64,000 nucleotides of DNA from an uncultured Pseudanabaenaceae cyanobacterium (GTDB lineage: Bacteria > Cyanobacteriota > Cyanobacteriia > Pseudanabaenales > Pseudanabaenaceae): the NCBI GenBank assembly GCA_937927915.1, contig CALGKB010000009.1, positions 62,001-126,000 of the forward strand. The letters run 5' to 3'. The notes below the pieces were generated by a model. That model was not told the DNA's origin. It saw only the letters and a list, made by a program, of their open reading frames with translations, and ran no database searches. Both the position numbers and the translations under genes were made by a program. This document shows positions 18,336 to 27,424 of the stretch, in pieces; within the stretch, counting starts at the first letter, position 1, and each line of letters starts with the position of its first letter.

Positions 18336-18860
18336 CCCCGACGTGCTTTCCTGCCTGGCTAACCTCTCCAGCGACGAGGTCTTCACCCCACCGCAGGTGG
18401 CTAATCAGATGCTCGACCTGCTGCCACCCAAACTCTGGAGCGACCCCAACGCCACTTTCCTCGACCCGTGCTGCAAATCCGGCGTCTTTTTACGCGAAAT
18501 CGCTAAGCGGCTGGATAAAGGACTGGAAAGCCACATCCCCGATCGGCAGCAGCGCATCAACCACATTATGACCCGGCAACTCTTCGGCATCGCCATCACC
18601 GAACTGACCGGCCTGATAGCGCGCCGATCGCTCTACTGCTCCAAAACCGCCAACGGTAAATATTCGGTTTGCACCGCCTTTGAGAAGCCCAACGTACCGG
18701 CGCACCGAACACACCTGGCGGGACGGCCGCTGCGTCTATTGCGGCGCCAGCCAAGCCAACTACGCCCGCGGTCCGGAACTGGAAACCCACGCCTACAAGT
18801 TCATTCACACCGAACAACCGGAGGAAGTTTTGATGTCGTTATTCGTCGAAAATATATAAG
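18313..18860 (+). pseudogene. Eco57I-like DNA methylase, frameshifted and truncated before the catalytic motif
   Basis: The first about 125 residues read in frame (SSDEVFTPPQVANQMLDLLP, motif I FLDPCCKSGVFLREIAKRL, QLFGIAITELTGLIARRSLY). Near 18690 the frame slips: the expected continuation RTEHTWRDGRCVYCGASQAN and ETHAYKFIHTEQPEEV is found in another frame. The reading then ends at FDVVI around 18844, exactly where the catalytic NPPY motif should follow. The rest of the gene is missing and a different restriction-modification module begins within 45 bases. It is surely inactive. Confidence 0.75.
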
Positions 18861-18888
18861 CTAAACTAACAGTAAAAAGGTACTCAAT

Positions 18889-19878
18889 ATGAGCGAGTTA
18901 CCATTATTTTATTCGAATAAGACTGTTGAAATACAGTTCAAGCCAGACGCCGAGATAATCATCTTTTCTGGCGATGTGAACGAATTTGTTGCACAGGTTC
19001 CTGATAATTCGGTTGCTCTGGTTGTGACTTCGCCGCCTTATAACTTGGGGAAAGAGTACGAGAATCGGATTTCAATTGAACAATACCTGAAAACCCAATC
19101 GCAATTAATTGCCCAACTTTACCGTATCTTGCGAGAAGATGGGAGTATTTGCTGGCAAGTTGGTAATTTTGTTGAAGATGGGGAAGTCTACCCGCTTGAT
19201 ATTCTCTATTATCCGATCTTCAAAGAACTTGGCATGAGATTGCGCAATCGAATTGTGTGGAAGTTCGGGCACGGCTTACATGCATCCAAGCGGTTTTCAG
19301 GTCGTTACGAAACTATCTTGTGGTTCACGAAATCCGATCACTACATATTCAACCTTGACGCAGTTCGCGTCCCAGCAAAGTACCCTGGCAAACGCCATTT
19401 CAAAGGGCCAAATAAGGGAAAGCCATCAGGTAACCCGCTGGGGAAGAATCCATCAGATGTATGGGAAATCTTGGTGCAGGACTGGGAAGAGCTTGTCTGG
19501 GATATTCCTAACGTCAAGTCCAACCATCCAGAGAAGACCATCCACCCGTGCCAATTTCCCATCGAGCTTGTCGAGCGTTGTGTTCTTGCACTTACTAATG
19601 AAGGTGACTGGGTATTCGACCCATATATGGGTGTTGGTTCTGCATTGATTGCCGCTCTCATGCATGATAGGCGTGCGATGGGTTGCGAGAGAGAAATAAC
19701 CTATGTGGAGATAGCCCGTCAACGCATTCGGGATTACTACAATGGTACGCTCCGTTATCGTCCGATAGGCAAACCTGTCTATCAGCCAACAGGGAGGGAG
19801 AAAGTATCCCAAATTCCTGAAGAATGGCAAGAGCCTTCCCAGTTGCGTCTTCTGGAACAACGCGGTGAATACAAATGA
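18889..19878 (+). CDS. Type II DNA methyltransferase (N4-cytosine/N6-adenine, beta order) partnered with BglII-like nuclease
   Basis: 329 residues. The catalytic motif TSPPYN (residues 47-52) comes before the SAM-binding motif FDPYMGVGSALIAAL (about 243-257), the beta-class order; SPPY is most common in N4-cytosine methylases. GNPLGKNPSDVWEI and HPCQFPIELVERCVL are further family motifs. The gene is complete. Its TGA overlaps the ATG of the nuclease gene (ATGA), the usual coupling in a type II system. M.BglII and relatives methylate cytosine N4, so the partner nuclease suggests protection of an NGATCN-type site. Site and base are inference. Confidence 0.85.
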   Translation: MSELPLFYSNKTVEIQFKPDAEIIIFSGDVNEFVAQVPDNSVALVVTSPPYNLGKEYENRISIEQYLKTQSQLIAQLYRILREDGSICWQVGNFVEDGEVYPLDILYYPIFKELGMRLRNRIVWKFGHGLHASKRFSGRYETILWFTKSDHYIFNLDAVRVPAKYPGKRHFKGPNKGKPSGNPLGKNPSDVWEILVQDWEELVWDIPNVKSNHPEKTIHPCQFPIELVERCVLALTNEGDWVFDPYMGVGSALIAALMHDRRAMGCEREITYVEIARQRIRDYYNGTLRYRPIGKPVYQPTGREKVSQIPEEWQEPSQLRLLEQRGEYK

Positions 19879-20444
19879 TCATTGCAGGCATCTACTCCTT
19901 CAATCGTGGTGAAGAGATAATCACTTCACGATATCCAACGGAACTGGGAGAAGTGAAGCAAGTCATCGCTGCAGTTGATAGTACGCAATGCAAGACGAAA
20001 ACCAGCCGAGAGAAGACTATGCCCGGCAGAACGCTCTACAGCCCTCGCGCGTTGAACAAGGCGTTTACAAAAGAATTCGGGTTACGCGGATGGGAAAAAT
20101 ACAAAGTTCAGTGTGACTATTCGACTGAGTATTATGTGCCTGGCTTCACCCCAAATAGTTCATCCAAAGGGGCTTTTCGTGAGATGGATTTTGTAAAAAA
20201 CCGTGTGGGCGTTGAAGTTCAATTCGGCAAGTATGCTTTCATGGTCTACAATGTCTGCGCGAAAATGACCATATTCCACAAACTGGGAGTGATAGACGTA
20301 GGCATCGAGATTGTCCCAATTAAACTTTTCGCCGAAGAAATGTCCACAGGAGTTTCATATTTTGAGCAGTTTGTTTGGGATTTGGAGCACCGTGGCGTTG
20401 CGGATATTGATATCCCTGTGCTTATATTGGGAATAACCGCATGA
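19875..20444 (+). CDS. Type II restriction endonuclease of the BglII/BstYI family
   Basis: 189 residues. The region FREMDFVKNR then VGVEVQFGKYAFMVYN has Asp105, Glu114 and Gln116 with exactly the spacing of the BglII active site (Asp84, Glu93, Gln95), and the segment sits in the expected middle part of a protein of about 200 residues. BglII cuts AGATCT and BstYI cuts RGATCY, so a GATC-cored site is likely. It starts inside the methyltransferase stop codon (ATGA) and ends just before the junction with a truncated helicase. The pair looks intact and could be active. Confidence 0.8.
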   Translation: MIIAGIYSFNRGEEIITSRYPTELGEVKQVIAAVDSTQCKTKTSREKTMPGRTLYSPRALNKAFTKEFGLRGWEKYKVQCDYSTEYYVPGFTPNSSSKGAFREMDFVKNRVGVEVQFGKYAFMVYNVCAKMTIFHKLGVIDVGIEIVPIKLFAEEMSTGVSYFEQFVWDLEHRGVADIDIPVLILGITA

Positions 20445-20445
20445 G

Positions 20446-22224
20446 AGATACAGAAGCCACACCCACTGGGACTGCATCATCTTCGACGACTACCACTACG
20501 GCGCCTGGCGCGAAAAAGCCAAAGACCTGTTCGAGGCAGAAGACGAGTCCGAACGCAAAGCAGCCGAAGGCGAAGCAGCAGATTACTTCGACGAAGACAT
20601 CCTGCCCATCACGTCCGACCACTACCTGTACCTCTCCGGCACGCCGTTCCGCGCCATTGCCAGCGGCGAATTCATTGAGGAACAAATCTACAACTGGACG
20701 TACTCCGACGAGCAACGCGCCAAAGCCGAATGGGACGACGCCAAAGGACCCAATCCCTACGCCGCGCTGCCGCGCATGGTGCTGATGACTTATCAACTGC
20801 CGAAGGAGATTCGTCAAATTGCCCTGCAGGGCGAGTTCAACGAGTTCGACCTAAATGTGTTCTTCTCCGCCGAGGGCGTAGGCGATCAAGCGCGCTTCAA
20901 ATACGAAAGCGAAGTGCAAAAGTGGCTGGACTTGATTCGCGGTGAGTACCTGCCCGCCAGCATTGATGACCTCAAGCTGGGTCGCGATCGCCGCCCGCCC
21001 TTGCCGTTTCGAGATACGCGCCTGCTTTCTGTGCTCTCCCATACGCTTTGGTTTCTGCCCAGCGTCGCGGCCTGCTACGCCATGCGTAATCTGCTTCGCC
21101 AAAGGCAAAACAAGTTTTACCACGACTACAAAATCATCGTCGCCGCTGGCGAATCGGCCGGTATTGGCGTTGCCGCGCTACCGCCTGTGTTGGAAGCAAT
21201 GGGCAACCCGTTGGAAACTAAGACCATCACCCTCACCTGCGGCAAACTGACCACTGGCGTCACCGTGCGCCCCTGGACGGGCATCTTCATGCTGCGCAAT
21301 TCCTCCAGCCCGGAAACCTACTTCCAAGCCGCCTTCCGCGTGCAAAGCCCCTGGACGCTCACCAACCCCGACGGTCTTTCGCCCAACGAGGAACTCATCC
21401 TCAAGCCGGAATGCTACGTCTTCGACTTTGCCCCCGATCGTGCCCTACGCCAAATTGCCGACTACAGCACGCGCCTCAACGTGGGCGAAGACGACCCCGA
21501 AAAGAAAGTTGAGGAGTTCATCCGCTTCCTGCCGGTGCTGGCCTACGACGGCAGTTCCATGCGCCAGATCGACGCCGCCGGTGTGCTGGAGATGGCTATG
21601 AGCGGCACCACCGCCACCTTGCTGGCGCGCCGCTGGGAAAGCGCCCTCTTGGTCAACGTGGATAACGACACCCTGCGGCGGCTGATGTCCAACGAGCAAG
21701 CCATGAAAGCCCTGATGAGCATCGAGGGCTTCCGCAACCTGAATCAGGACATCGAGACCATCATCAACAAATCCGAAGCGGTCAAAGAAGCCAAACGGGA
21801 AGCCAACGATCGCCAAATCTCCCACAAGGAAAAGCGGCGGCTCAGCGAGGAAGAGAAAGAATTCAAGAGCAAGCGCAAAGAAATTCAAGAAAAACTCATC
21901 AAGTTCGCTACTCGCATTCCCGTTTTTCTCTACCTTACCGACTACCGCGAGCGCACCTTGCGCGATGTCATCATGCAACTGGAGCCGGGCTTGTTCAAGC
22001 GGGTTACCGGCATTACCAAGCAAGACTTTGAATTGTTGGTCAGCTTGGGTTTATTCAACAGCGCCCTGATGAACGATGCCGTGTACAAATTCAAGCGCTA
22101 CGAAGACCCCAGTCTAATTTATATAGGCATCAACCGTCATGAAGGGGAACACATTGGTCTGTACGATACCGTGTTACGGCGAAAGGAAGTGGATGAGCCG
22201 CCTGAAATCTACAAAGCCCGCTGA
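20446..22224 (+). pseudogene. Restriction-type DEAD/DEAH helicase, 5' part missing
   Basis: Right after the nuclease stop the frame carries HWDCIIFDDYHYGAWREKA, a DExx-box region of a restriction helicase, without any start codon. It stays open for about 590 codons: FRAIASGEFIEEQIYNW, KIIVAAGESAGIG, TTGVTVRPWTGIFML, YFQAAFRVQSPW (motif VI-like), a basic coiled region with KEKRRLSEEEKEF, and a C-terminal domain. The N-terminal part with the Walker A motif is absent. An ATG at 20776 could still make a 482-residue fragment. It belonged with the methylases at 17673-18860. An attC-like site follows 14 bases after the stop. Confidence 0.7.
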
Positions 22225-22237
22225 TGAAATGAAAGGG

Positions 22238-22297
22238 GTCTAACAAAGGGTTGCAGATGACCTCGCTATGCTCGGCAACTGAACTTAACCGTTATGT
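22238..22297 (+). other. attC-like site 1 (integron cassette recombination site)
   Basis: R'' GTCTAAC (22238-22244) and R' GTTATGT (22291-22297) flank an imperfect hairpin: CAGATGACC on the left pairs with GGCAACTG on the right, with one unpaired base. Both arms are 9 bases from the TAAC/GTTA cores. It lies 14 bases after the stop of the helicase frame, where a cassette attC is expected. Confidence 0.6.
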
Positions 22298-22833
22298 TGC
22301 CAGAACCGGGGGCGTGAGTGGGCAAGGTTGTTGGTGAAGGTGGATGGGCGATTATTACAAAACTTACACAACATAACAAATCACTGCACCCGATCGTATG
22401 GGGTTTGCCCACCACAGACTATCGATCGTAACTCTAAGTATTGCCAGCGATAAAAAGCATCTTCATGAATAGCTCAATTTTATCCAGGGAAGATGCCGCT
22501 AGTGGGGTCTTCTTCAGCCATTGAAATAGATTCTTGCTGGAAGAAGAACCGATCGATTGGTCTGGAGATAAAAACGATCGGGAGTGTTATTCGTTGAGCT
22601 TTGCACACCAGGAAGCAGTGCAAGCAAGATGTAATCTGAACAAGAGGGGATTTCGGGACAGATTGATTCAGGGAGAACCATTATGGGGGTGACAAAAAAG
22701 TCTGGTCTGGTTCATAGAACCTACCCTATTATTATTAGATAATGATGGATATATTGATAGAATGATTCTGATTGTTTGAAATTGAAAGTAGTGCTAGGAT
22801 AAAAATATTAGGGGTATTAGGGGTGTAGAAAAG
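22298..22833. other. About 536 bases without a clear gene, coding-like remnants
   Basis: It holds the first copy of a 37-base direct repeat (22364-22400). Short protein-like stretches occur on both strands, for example SSKNLFQWLKKTPLAASSLD on minus near 22480-22560 and FAHQEAVQARCNLNKRGFRD on plus near 22600-22670, but neither has a start or a family I recognise. They are probably worn-out genes. Confidence 0.4.
22364..22400 (+). repeat. 37-base direct repeat, copy 1
   Basis: A perfect 37-base match with 24259-24295, starting TTACACAACATAAC and ending CCCGATCGTATG. In copy 2 the repeat forms the left arm of a good attC-like site; here the matching right arm is missing. The two copies are 1.9 kb apart and enclose the TPR gene and attC-like site 2. 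Confidence 0.85.
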
Positions 22834-23628
22834 GTGGAAAAGGAATACTGGAGAGGCGCGATCGAGGACTGCAATCAAGCTATTCAAATCAATCCCACTG
22901 ATGCAAGAGCCTACTTCCTACGCGGGTTAGCCAAGTATGACCTTGGGGACAACCAGGGCGCGATCGAGGACTGGAATCAAGCAATTCAAATCGATCCCAG
23001 ATATGCAGACGCCTACAACAATCGCGGGTCAGCCAAGTATGACCTTGGGGACAACCAGGGCGCGATCGAGGACTTCACTCAATTAATTCAAATCGATCCC
23101 AGTGATACAGAAGCCTACTTCCTACGCGGGTTAGCCAAGTATGCCCTAGGGAACAACCAGGGCGCGATCGAGGACTACAATCAAGCAATTCAAATCAATC
23201 CCAGATATGCAGCCGCCTACAACAATCGCGGGTTAGCCAAGTCTGAACTAGGGGACAACCAGGGCGCGATCGAGGACTGGAATCAAGCAATTCAAATCCA
23301 TCCCAGATTGGCAGCCGCCTACTACAATCGCGGGTTAGCCAAGTCTGAACTAGGGGACAACCAGGGCGCGATCGAGGACTACACTCAAGCAATTCAAATC
23401 AATCCCAGATATGCAGCCGCCTACAACAATCGCGGGTTAGCCAAGTCTGAACTAGGGGACAACCAGGGCGCGATCGAGGACTACACTCAAGCAATTCAAA
23501 TCAATCCCAGATTGGCAGCCGCCTACTACAATCGCGGGTTAGCCAAGTTTAAACTAGGGGACAACCAGGGCGCGATCGCTGACTTCAATCAAGCTGAAGC
23601 ACTCAAAGAGAGGCAAAAAAATAAATAA
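22834..23628 (+). CDS. Tetratricopeptide repeat protein
   Basis: 264 residues made of seven nearly identical 34-residue TPR units (consensus GAIEDxNQAIQINPRxAAAY, then NNRGLAKSELGDNQ) plus a partial eighth ending in ALKERQKNK. TPRs mediate protein-protein contacts; nothing else is present, so no role can be given. The start is a GTG at 22834 without a strong ribosome site, and the protein begins only seven residues before the first repeat, so it may have lost N-terminal sequence. It sits between attC-like sites 1 and 2 and could be a cassette gene. Confidence 0.8.
   Translation: MEKEYWRGAIEDCNQAIQINPTDARAYFLRGLAKYDLGDNQGAIEDWNQAIQIDPRYADAYNNRGSAKYDLGDNQGAIEDFTQLIQIDPSDTEAYFLRGLAKYALGNNQGAIEDYNQAIQINPRYAAAYNNRGLAKSELGDNQGAIEDWNQAIQIHPRLAAAYYNRGLAKSELGDNQGAIEDYTQAIQINPRYAAAYNNRGLAKSELGDNQGAIEDYTQAIQINPRLAAAYYNRGLAKFKLGDNQGAIADFNQAEALKERQKNK
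22855..23568 (+). repeat. Seven tandem 102-base units inside the TPR gene
   Basis: Each unit starts GGCGCGATCGAGGAC and is highly similar at the DNA level, including synonymous positions. That indicates recent duplication or gene conversion. Every unit carries a CGATCG core, so HIP1-like words recur with a 102-base period. Confidence 0.9.
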
Positions 23629-23635
23629 ATATGAG

Positions 23636-23749
23636 ATGAGCGAGGAACCAAAAGGGATAATCGACCTGTTAATCCTTGTGGAATTATGCACGCAACAAGG
23701 TGATGATGCTGAACACTACAACTATATCAAGCAAATCAGTGGTCAATGA
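23636..23749 (+). CDS. Possible 37-residue peptide
   Basis: An ATG 7 bases after the TPR gene's stop opens a 37-codon frame (MSEEPKGIIDLLILVELC and on). It is in a tight position for translational coupling, but there is no family match I know. It may be chance or a remnant. Confidence 0.25.
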   Translation: MSEEPKGIIDLLILVELCTQQGDDAEHYNYIKQISGQ

Positions 23750-23770
23750 AGCCTTTTAGTGTTGCAATAA

Positions 23771-24196
23771 CTTCTTGTTCCCCCTATCCTAACCACGATC
23801 GAGACTAAAACCATAACTGACCTGGAAAATGGGAAGGCAATCGTTCTTGCAGAAAGTAAAGAGATTTTCCTTAGTTCTCCCAAACCGATCGGTGCTGAAG
23901 TAATGGGAGAAGATTTGATTAACTACATATATTTCAATCCAGAAAATGCGCAATGTTACATCATTGATTGTCGTATTTTTGATAAAGATGGAGATGGGAA
24001 AAGCAAGCACGACCATGCCCAGGATATGCTTTTAGGAATTGTAGAAGAAAAAAAGCTACAATTTAGAACTGTACTGATTATGTATAACGAATCGCTGGAG
24101 TGGACTTTGTTTGTGTTATTTTTAATTTTGTTGTGTAGTTCGATAAGCCGCTCAACTCCAAAGCGGTTATGTTGCCAGCGCCACAGTTGTGATTAG
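23771..24196 (+). pseudogene. Coding-like segment without start, running into attC-like site 2
   Basis: The frame reads like protein from about 23800: TITDLENGKAIVLAESKEIF, PKPIGAEVMGEDLINYIYF, NAQCYIIDCRIFDKDGDG, HDHAQDMLLGIVEEKKLQF. The first ATG is at 23903 in the middle of the conserved-looking part. The 3' end reads through the attC-like site at 24082. I do not recognise the family. It is probably a truncated cassette gene. Confidence 0.4.
24082..24172 (+). other. attC-like site 2
   Basis: R'' TATAAC (24083-24088) and R' GTTATGT (24166-24172) flank arms GAGTGGAC and GCCGCTC, which pair with one extra base and one G-U, around a T-rich 50-base centre. It shares most of its sequence with attC-like site 5 at 29500-29589. 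Confidence 0.6.
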
Positions 24197-24258
24197 CTTA
24201 CTTCTTCTGTGATGGGGCGCTGGAGTCTGTGGCGATCGAGAGCGATCGTTGTAAAAAT

Positions 24259-24295
24259 TTACACAACATAACAAATCACTGCACCCGATCGTATG
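24259..24295 (+). repeat. 37-base direct repeat, copy 2
   Basis: Perfect match of 22364-22400. It overlaps the left arm of attC-like site 3. Confidence 0.85.
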
Positions 24296-24351
24296 CTAAA
24301 ATATAGTTATCATTCAAAGTCATTGACATCGGGTAAGTTCAACCGTTAAAC
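24266..24351 (+). other. attC-like site 3
   Basis: R'' ACATAAC (24266-24272) and R' GTTAAAC (24345-24351), the latter a perfect GTTRRRY. Arms ACCCGAT (24283-24289) and ATCGGGT (24328-24334) are perfect complements, each exactly 10 bases from the TAAC and GTTA cores. The geometry is that of an attC hairpin. Confidence 0.6.
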
Positions 24352-24439
24352 TGCTGAGTCAACGGTGAGGTCACAACCCAAAGCATACTCGTTAGCAGCT
24401 AGAGCAAAGTAGGCATGAAAGCAGCTCAAAGCTGGTGGG

Positions 24440-24445
24440 TATAAT
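24440..24445 (+). promoter_or_regulatory. Possible -10 element upstream of the nurA-herA operon
   Basis: TATAAT occurs 34 bases before the nurA start in a TGGGTATAAT context. No good -35 box is seen at the usual spacing. It is the only promoter-like word between the attC-like site and the operon. Confidence 0.35.
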
Positions 24446-24478
24446 AATTACTGTAGGTGAAAGTGCTGAAAACTAGGT

Positions 24479-25711
24479 ATGCCCAGAAAAGAGATCCCTG
24501 ACAGTGCCATTGAGTTAGTTGCTCAACATATCAACAAAAGAAGCAACAAAAATTATAGTATTCCCGTAGTTGGGCACAAGGAGAATATAGAGACTCCTCA
24601 AATCTTTGAGATTATTCCATTCGATCAAATCGATGATAGCGATCGCCGGTTCTACGCGATTGATGGTAGTTATAACAGTGAGCAGTTTTACAACGGCTTA
24701 TGTATTGCTATCTATGCGGCGGGCTATATCTGCTTTCATAGAGGTCAGCAGATTCGGATGAACTCACTGGATGATCCAGTCATATTGGGTAAAGCGTATT
24801 ATCCACAAAATATTCTAATTACCCATCAAGAACATCTAGTTGCTATTTATGATGAGTTTTTAACTTTAGAACCAGTAAAAAAATTACTTGATTTTCTAGA
24901 TAAGAATCCAGAAGAAATATTTCCTTATAAGAAGGAACAAATTTGCACTAATCTGTCAACGCTATTGGGATTTTGCCAAGAAGTATTAGAAATTTCACTT
25001 GTCTTAGAAATTATTAACTTAACAGAAACAAAGCCAGGAGATTTCATTTTACGAGATGGCACACTACGTCCCTTGCAGATTAAGCAAAAGTATTTAGTAG
25101 AACTAGGAAAATATGCTCACAAAAAAGGGGTAAAAATAGTTGCTGTCACAAAGCAATCTCCTATTAAGATGGAACTTGCTTATACATTTAAGCAAATAGA
25201 TAATTATCTACAAGATCAGCTTAAATACGAGTATCCTTTTGTAGAAACAGATCCAAAACGTAAGAAGCTCTGCTGTTGGTTTGAGGTTCCTGATGTAGTG
25301 CTCAAATCAGCATATCAAGGTGATATGTTTATCAAAAAGTCTACTCATGGAGGAAGAGGATTTGGTTTGTTTTTTGCAGCCAGATTGGACTATGTTGAAA
25401 AGCTTCAAAATTATGATTGGCTCATTATTGATGTAAATATCTTTGATGCGATTCCACAGATTGAGTCTAATAATTTTGAGCGAAATGCTTCTGAATTAGG
25501 TTCTATATTTAAGGAACTAACCCGTCTTACTCAGGAACATTATATCCTTGGCTATCCCTATCCATTATGTGAAGTTCATAACTTCATATCGTTAAAAAAG
25601 AACTTTAAGGAAGAAATTATAGCTCGCCTGAAATACTCTCTTTATAGAGATCAAAGAATGGATAATGTTGATATTGAGAATCTCTTTCTAGATATGCACG
25701 AAAGGTTTTAG
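24479..25711 (+). CDS. nurA: NurA-domain nuclease
   Basis: 410 residues. NurA is a Mn-dependent RNase-H-like nuclease that works with the HerA ATPase on DNA ends. The family motifs are in place: FYAIDGSY with Asp62, FILRDGTL with Asp193, DWLIIDVNIF (about 313-322) and, near the C-terminus, ILGYPYPLCEVHNF with the late histidine. Length and order agree with NurA. It is the first gene of an AT-richer operon; herA starts 13 bases downstream. In archaea the pair resects double-strand breaks; in bacteria HerA partners are often anti-phage effectors, so a defence role is likely here but inferred. Confidence 0.85.
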   Translation: MPRKEIPDSAIELVAQHINKRSNKNYSIPVVGHKENIETPQIFEIIPFDQIDDSDRRFYAIDGSYNSEQFYNGLCIAIYAAGYICFHRGQQIRMNSLDDPVILGKAYYPQNILITHQEHLVAIYDEFLTLEPVKKLLDFLDKNPEEIFPYKKEQICTNLSTLLGFCQEVLEISLVLEIINLTETKPGDFILRDGTLRPLQIKQKYLVELGKYAHKKGVKIVAVTKQSPIKMELAYTFKQIDNYLQDQLKYEYPFVETDPKRKKLCCWFEVPDVVLKSAYQGDMFIKKSTHGGRGFGLFFAARLDYVEKLQNYDWLIIDVNIFDAIPQIESNNFERNASELGSIFKELTRLTQEHYILGYPYPLCEVHNFISLKKNFKEEIIARLKYSLYRDQRMDNVDIENLFLDMHERF

Positions 25712-25724
25712 GAGGGACTAAATT

Positions 25725-27383
25725 ATGGGAAAGGTTGATTTTGGTGTTCTCTACGGTCAGAAAACTACTGAAGATGCATTGCTAATTTATTCCTCTTACG
25801 AGGATGCTAAAGCCAGCCCACAAACTGGTGATTTCATTGTACTGACCCCCAAAGATGAGGGAAATACAAAATATCTTGCAAGGGTTGAAGCTGAAATTTA
25901 TGATGAAGACCCAATCTTTAAATCTCAGGATAAGACGTTAATTGCTGTGCATTATGCCCGTATTGCAGAGAGGGAGCTTTCTGAACGGGATAAGCAAAAA
26001 ATGTTCAGCTATACCTACAAAGTTCGAATTCTAGGCACGTTTACGGATAGTGGCTCTAAAATTTCTTTTACGACGGCTGTAAGAAAGTTGCCAGTCGTTT
26101 CATACATTGCAAGGCATCTAAATAAACGTGAAATAGAATCAATTCTCAACAAGACTAATGAAAATGGCGTTGAGATTGGATATCTTTGTGTAGGAGAAAC
26201 AGTATTTGAGGATAAGGGGCCAATTCTGTTTGATATTAAAAAGCTTCGCAATAAGCGGACAATGGTTTTTGCTCAATCAGGCTTTGGGAAAACCAATCTC
26301 GTCAAGGTGATTCTCTACCATATGACTCGCGACACATCATATGGCAAATTGATTTTTGATCTCAATGGCGAGTATTTCTTGCGCGGTACTGCTACATACG
26401 GATTGGGAGATATTAACGAAGATTCAATTCGAAACAACGTGGTTGTATACACCGATAAGAAGCTACCAGAAATTTATACAAAACAGAAGAGATTTATTTT
26501 TGGCGGTAAAGTTACTCTTAATATGCACAGACACTTGGCAGTTAGTGACATATTAAACTTTGGGGCAGGCTTTTCTGAAGTCATGAGATCATTTCTTTTA
26601 TACCTTGATGAAGAAGGTGTGTCTGGCTTTATCGCAAATATTGATGATTATGTTCAGAATCCAAGCAACCTTTACCGGGATTTTTCCGACTTCTTTGGAG
26701 AGCAAAAGAAATCCTCATCTGGCAAGGAAGATGTTTCTGCTAGAAAAACGATTATGGCTATTCGTAAGAGAATTCGTCATCTAATTGACGAAGGTAATTT
26801 ACACTCTCGCTCTTCAGAACTTATAGAAAATGTTTTCAAGTACTTAAAACAAGGGAAAACTGTCATAATTGACTTGTCACTAAAAGATAATATGGATGCC
26901 AGTATTATTTCGACTATTCTGGTTCGTAAATTATTTGAAAGCAATAAAGAGAAATTCACCTCTGATGAGCCAGAGGAAGTTGTCAATGCTGTCATCTTTG
27001 TAGAAGAAGCTCAAAACGTTCTATCCCAAGAATTCGTTAAATCTAATGCAAATCCATTTGTCAGAGTAGCAAAGGAAGGACGCAAGTTTGGGCTTGGCTT
27101 AGTTGCAGTAACTCAGCGCCCTTCTGCAATTTCTGATGAGATCCGAACCCAAGCAGAAAATTTCTTTGCTTTCCACATGGGTAACTCTGATGATATTAAA
27201 GCCCTCGTAAAGTCCAATATCAACTATGATGGAGTCATCGCCAACTTTATTCAGCGCGAGACGATTCCAGGTAATTTGTACATGGTTTCTTCAGATCAAG
27301 CTTTTGCCCTTCCTGTTCGAGTCACTGAATTTGAAAAGCTGGTAGGAGGCAAGGTATACCCAGAAGCTAAATTTAAAGATTGA
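25725..27383 (+). CDS. herA: HerA-type hexameric DNA translocase/ATPase
   Basis: 552 residues. An N-terminal beta-barrel-like domain (about 1-150, the HAS-barrel position) precedes a FtsK/HerA ATPase core with Walker A AQSGFGKTN (about 182-190), a Walker B ending VIFVEEAQN (about 422-430) and the later GLGLVAVTQRPSAI and FFAFHMGNSDDI, typical of HerA. It would form a ring that pumps DNA to the NurA nuclease. The ribosome site AGGAGGG overlaps the nurA stop codon, so the two are translationally coupled. The third gene of the operon follows after 41 bases. Confidence 0.88.
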   Translation: MGKVDFGVLYGQKTTEDALLIYSSYEDAKASPQTGDFIVLTPKDEGNTKYLARVEAEIYDEDPIFKSQDKTLIAVHYARIAERELSERDKQKMFSYTYKVRILGTFTDSGSKISFTTAVRKLPVVSYIARHLNKREIESILNKTNENGVEIGYLCVGETVFEDKGPILFDIKKLRNKRTMVFAQSGFGKTNLVKVILYHMTRDTSYGKLIFDLNGEYFLRGTATYGLGDINEDSIRNNVVVYTDKKLPEIYTKQKRFIFGGKVTLNMHRHLAVSDILNFGAGFSEVMRSFLLYLDEEGVSGFIANIDDYVQNPSNLYRDFSDFFGEQKKSSSGKEDVSARKTIMAIRKRIRHLIDEGNLHSRSSELIENVFKYLKQGKTVIIDLSLKDNMDASIISTILVRKLFESNKEKFTSDEPEEVVNAVIFVEEAQNVLSQEFVKSNANPFVRVAKEGRKFGLGLVAVTQRPSAISDEIRTQAENFFAFHMGNSDDIKALVKSNINYDGVIANFIQRETIPGNLYMVSSDQAFALPVRVTEFEKLVGGKVYPEAKFKD

Positions 27384-27424
27384 TTTAGCTTGAGGATAAC
27401 AGTTAATCAACTCTCAGGCAAAAC

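Noticed and set aside
20441-20785. Plus-strand frame of 114 codons starting right after the BglII-like gene
   Set aside because: Low-complexity Thr/Lys/Pro product. The helicase frame in the same DNA has clear family motifs, so this is a shadow.
22855-23568. Regular repeats that could suggest a CRISPR array
   Set aside because: The units are 102 bases, contiguous and encode TPRs in frame. There are no spacers.
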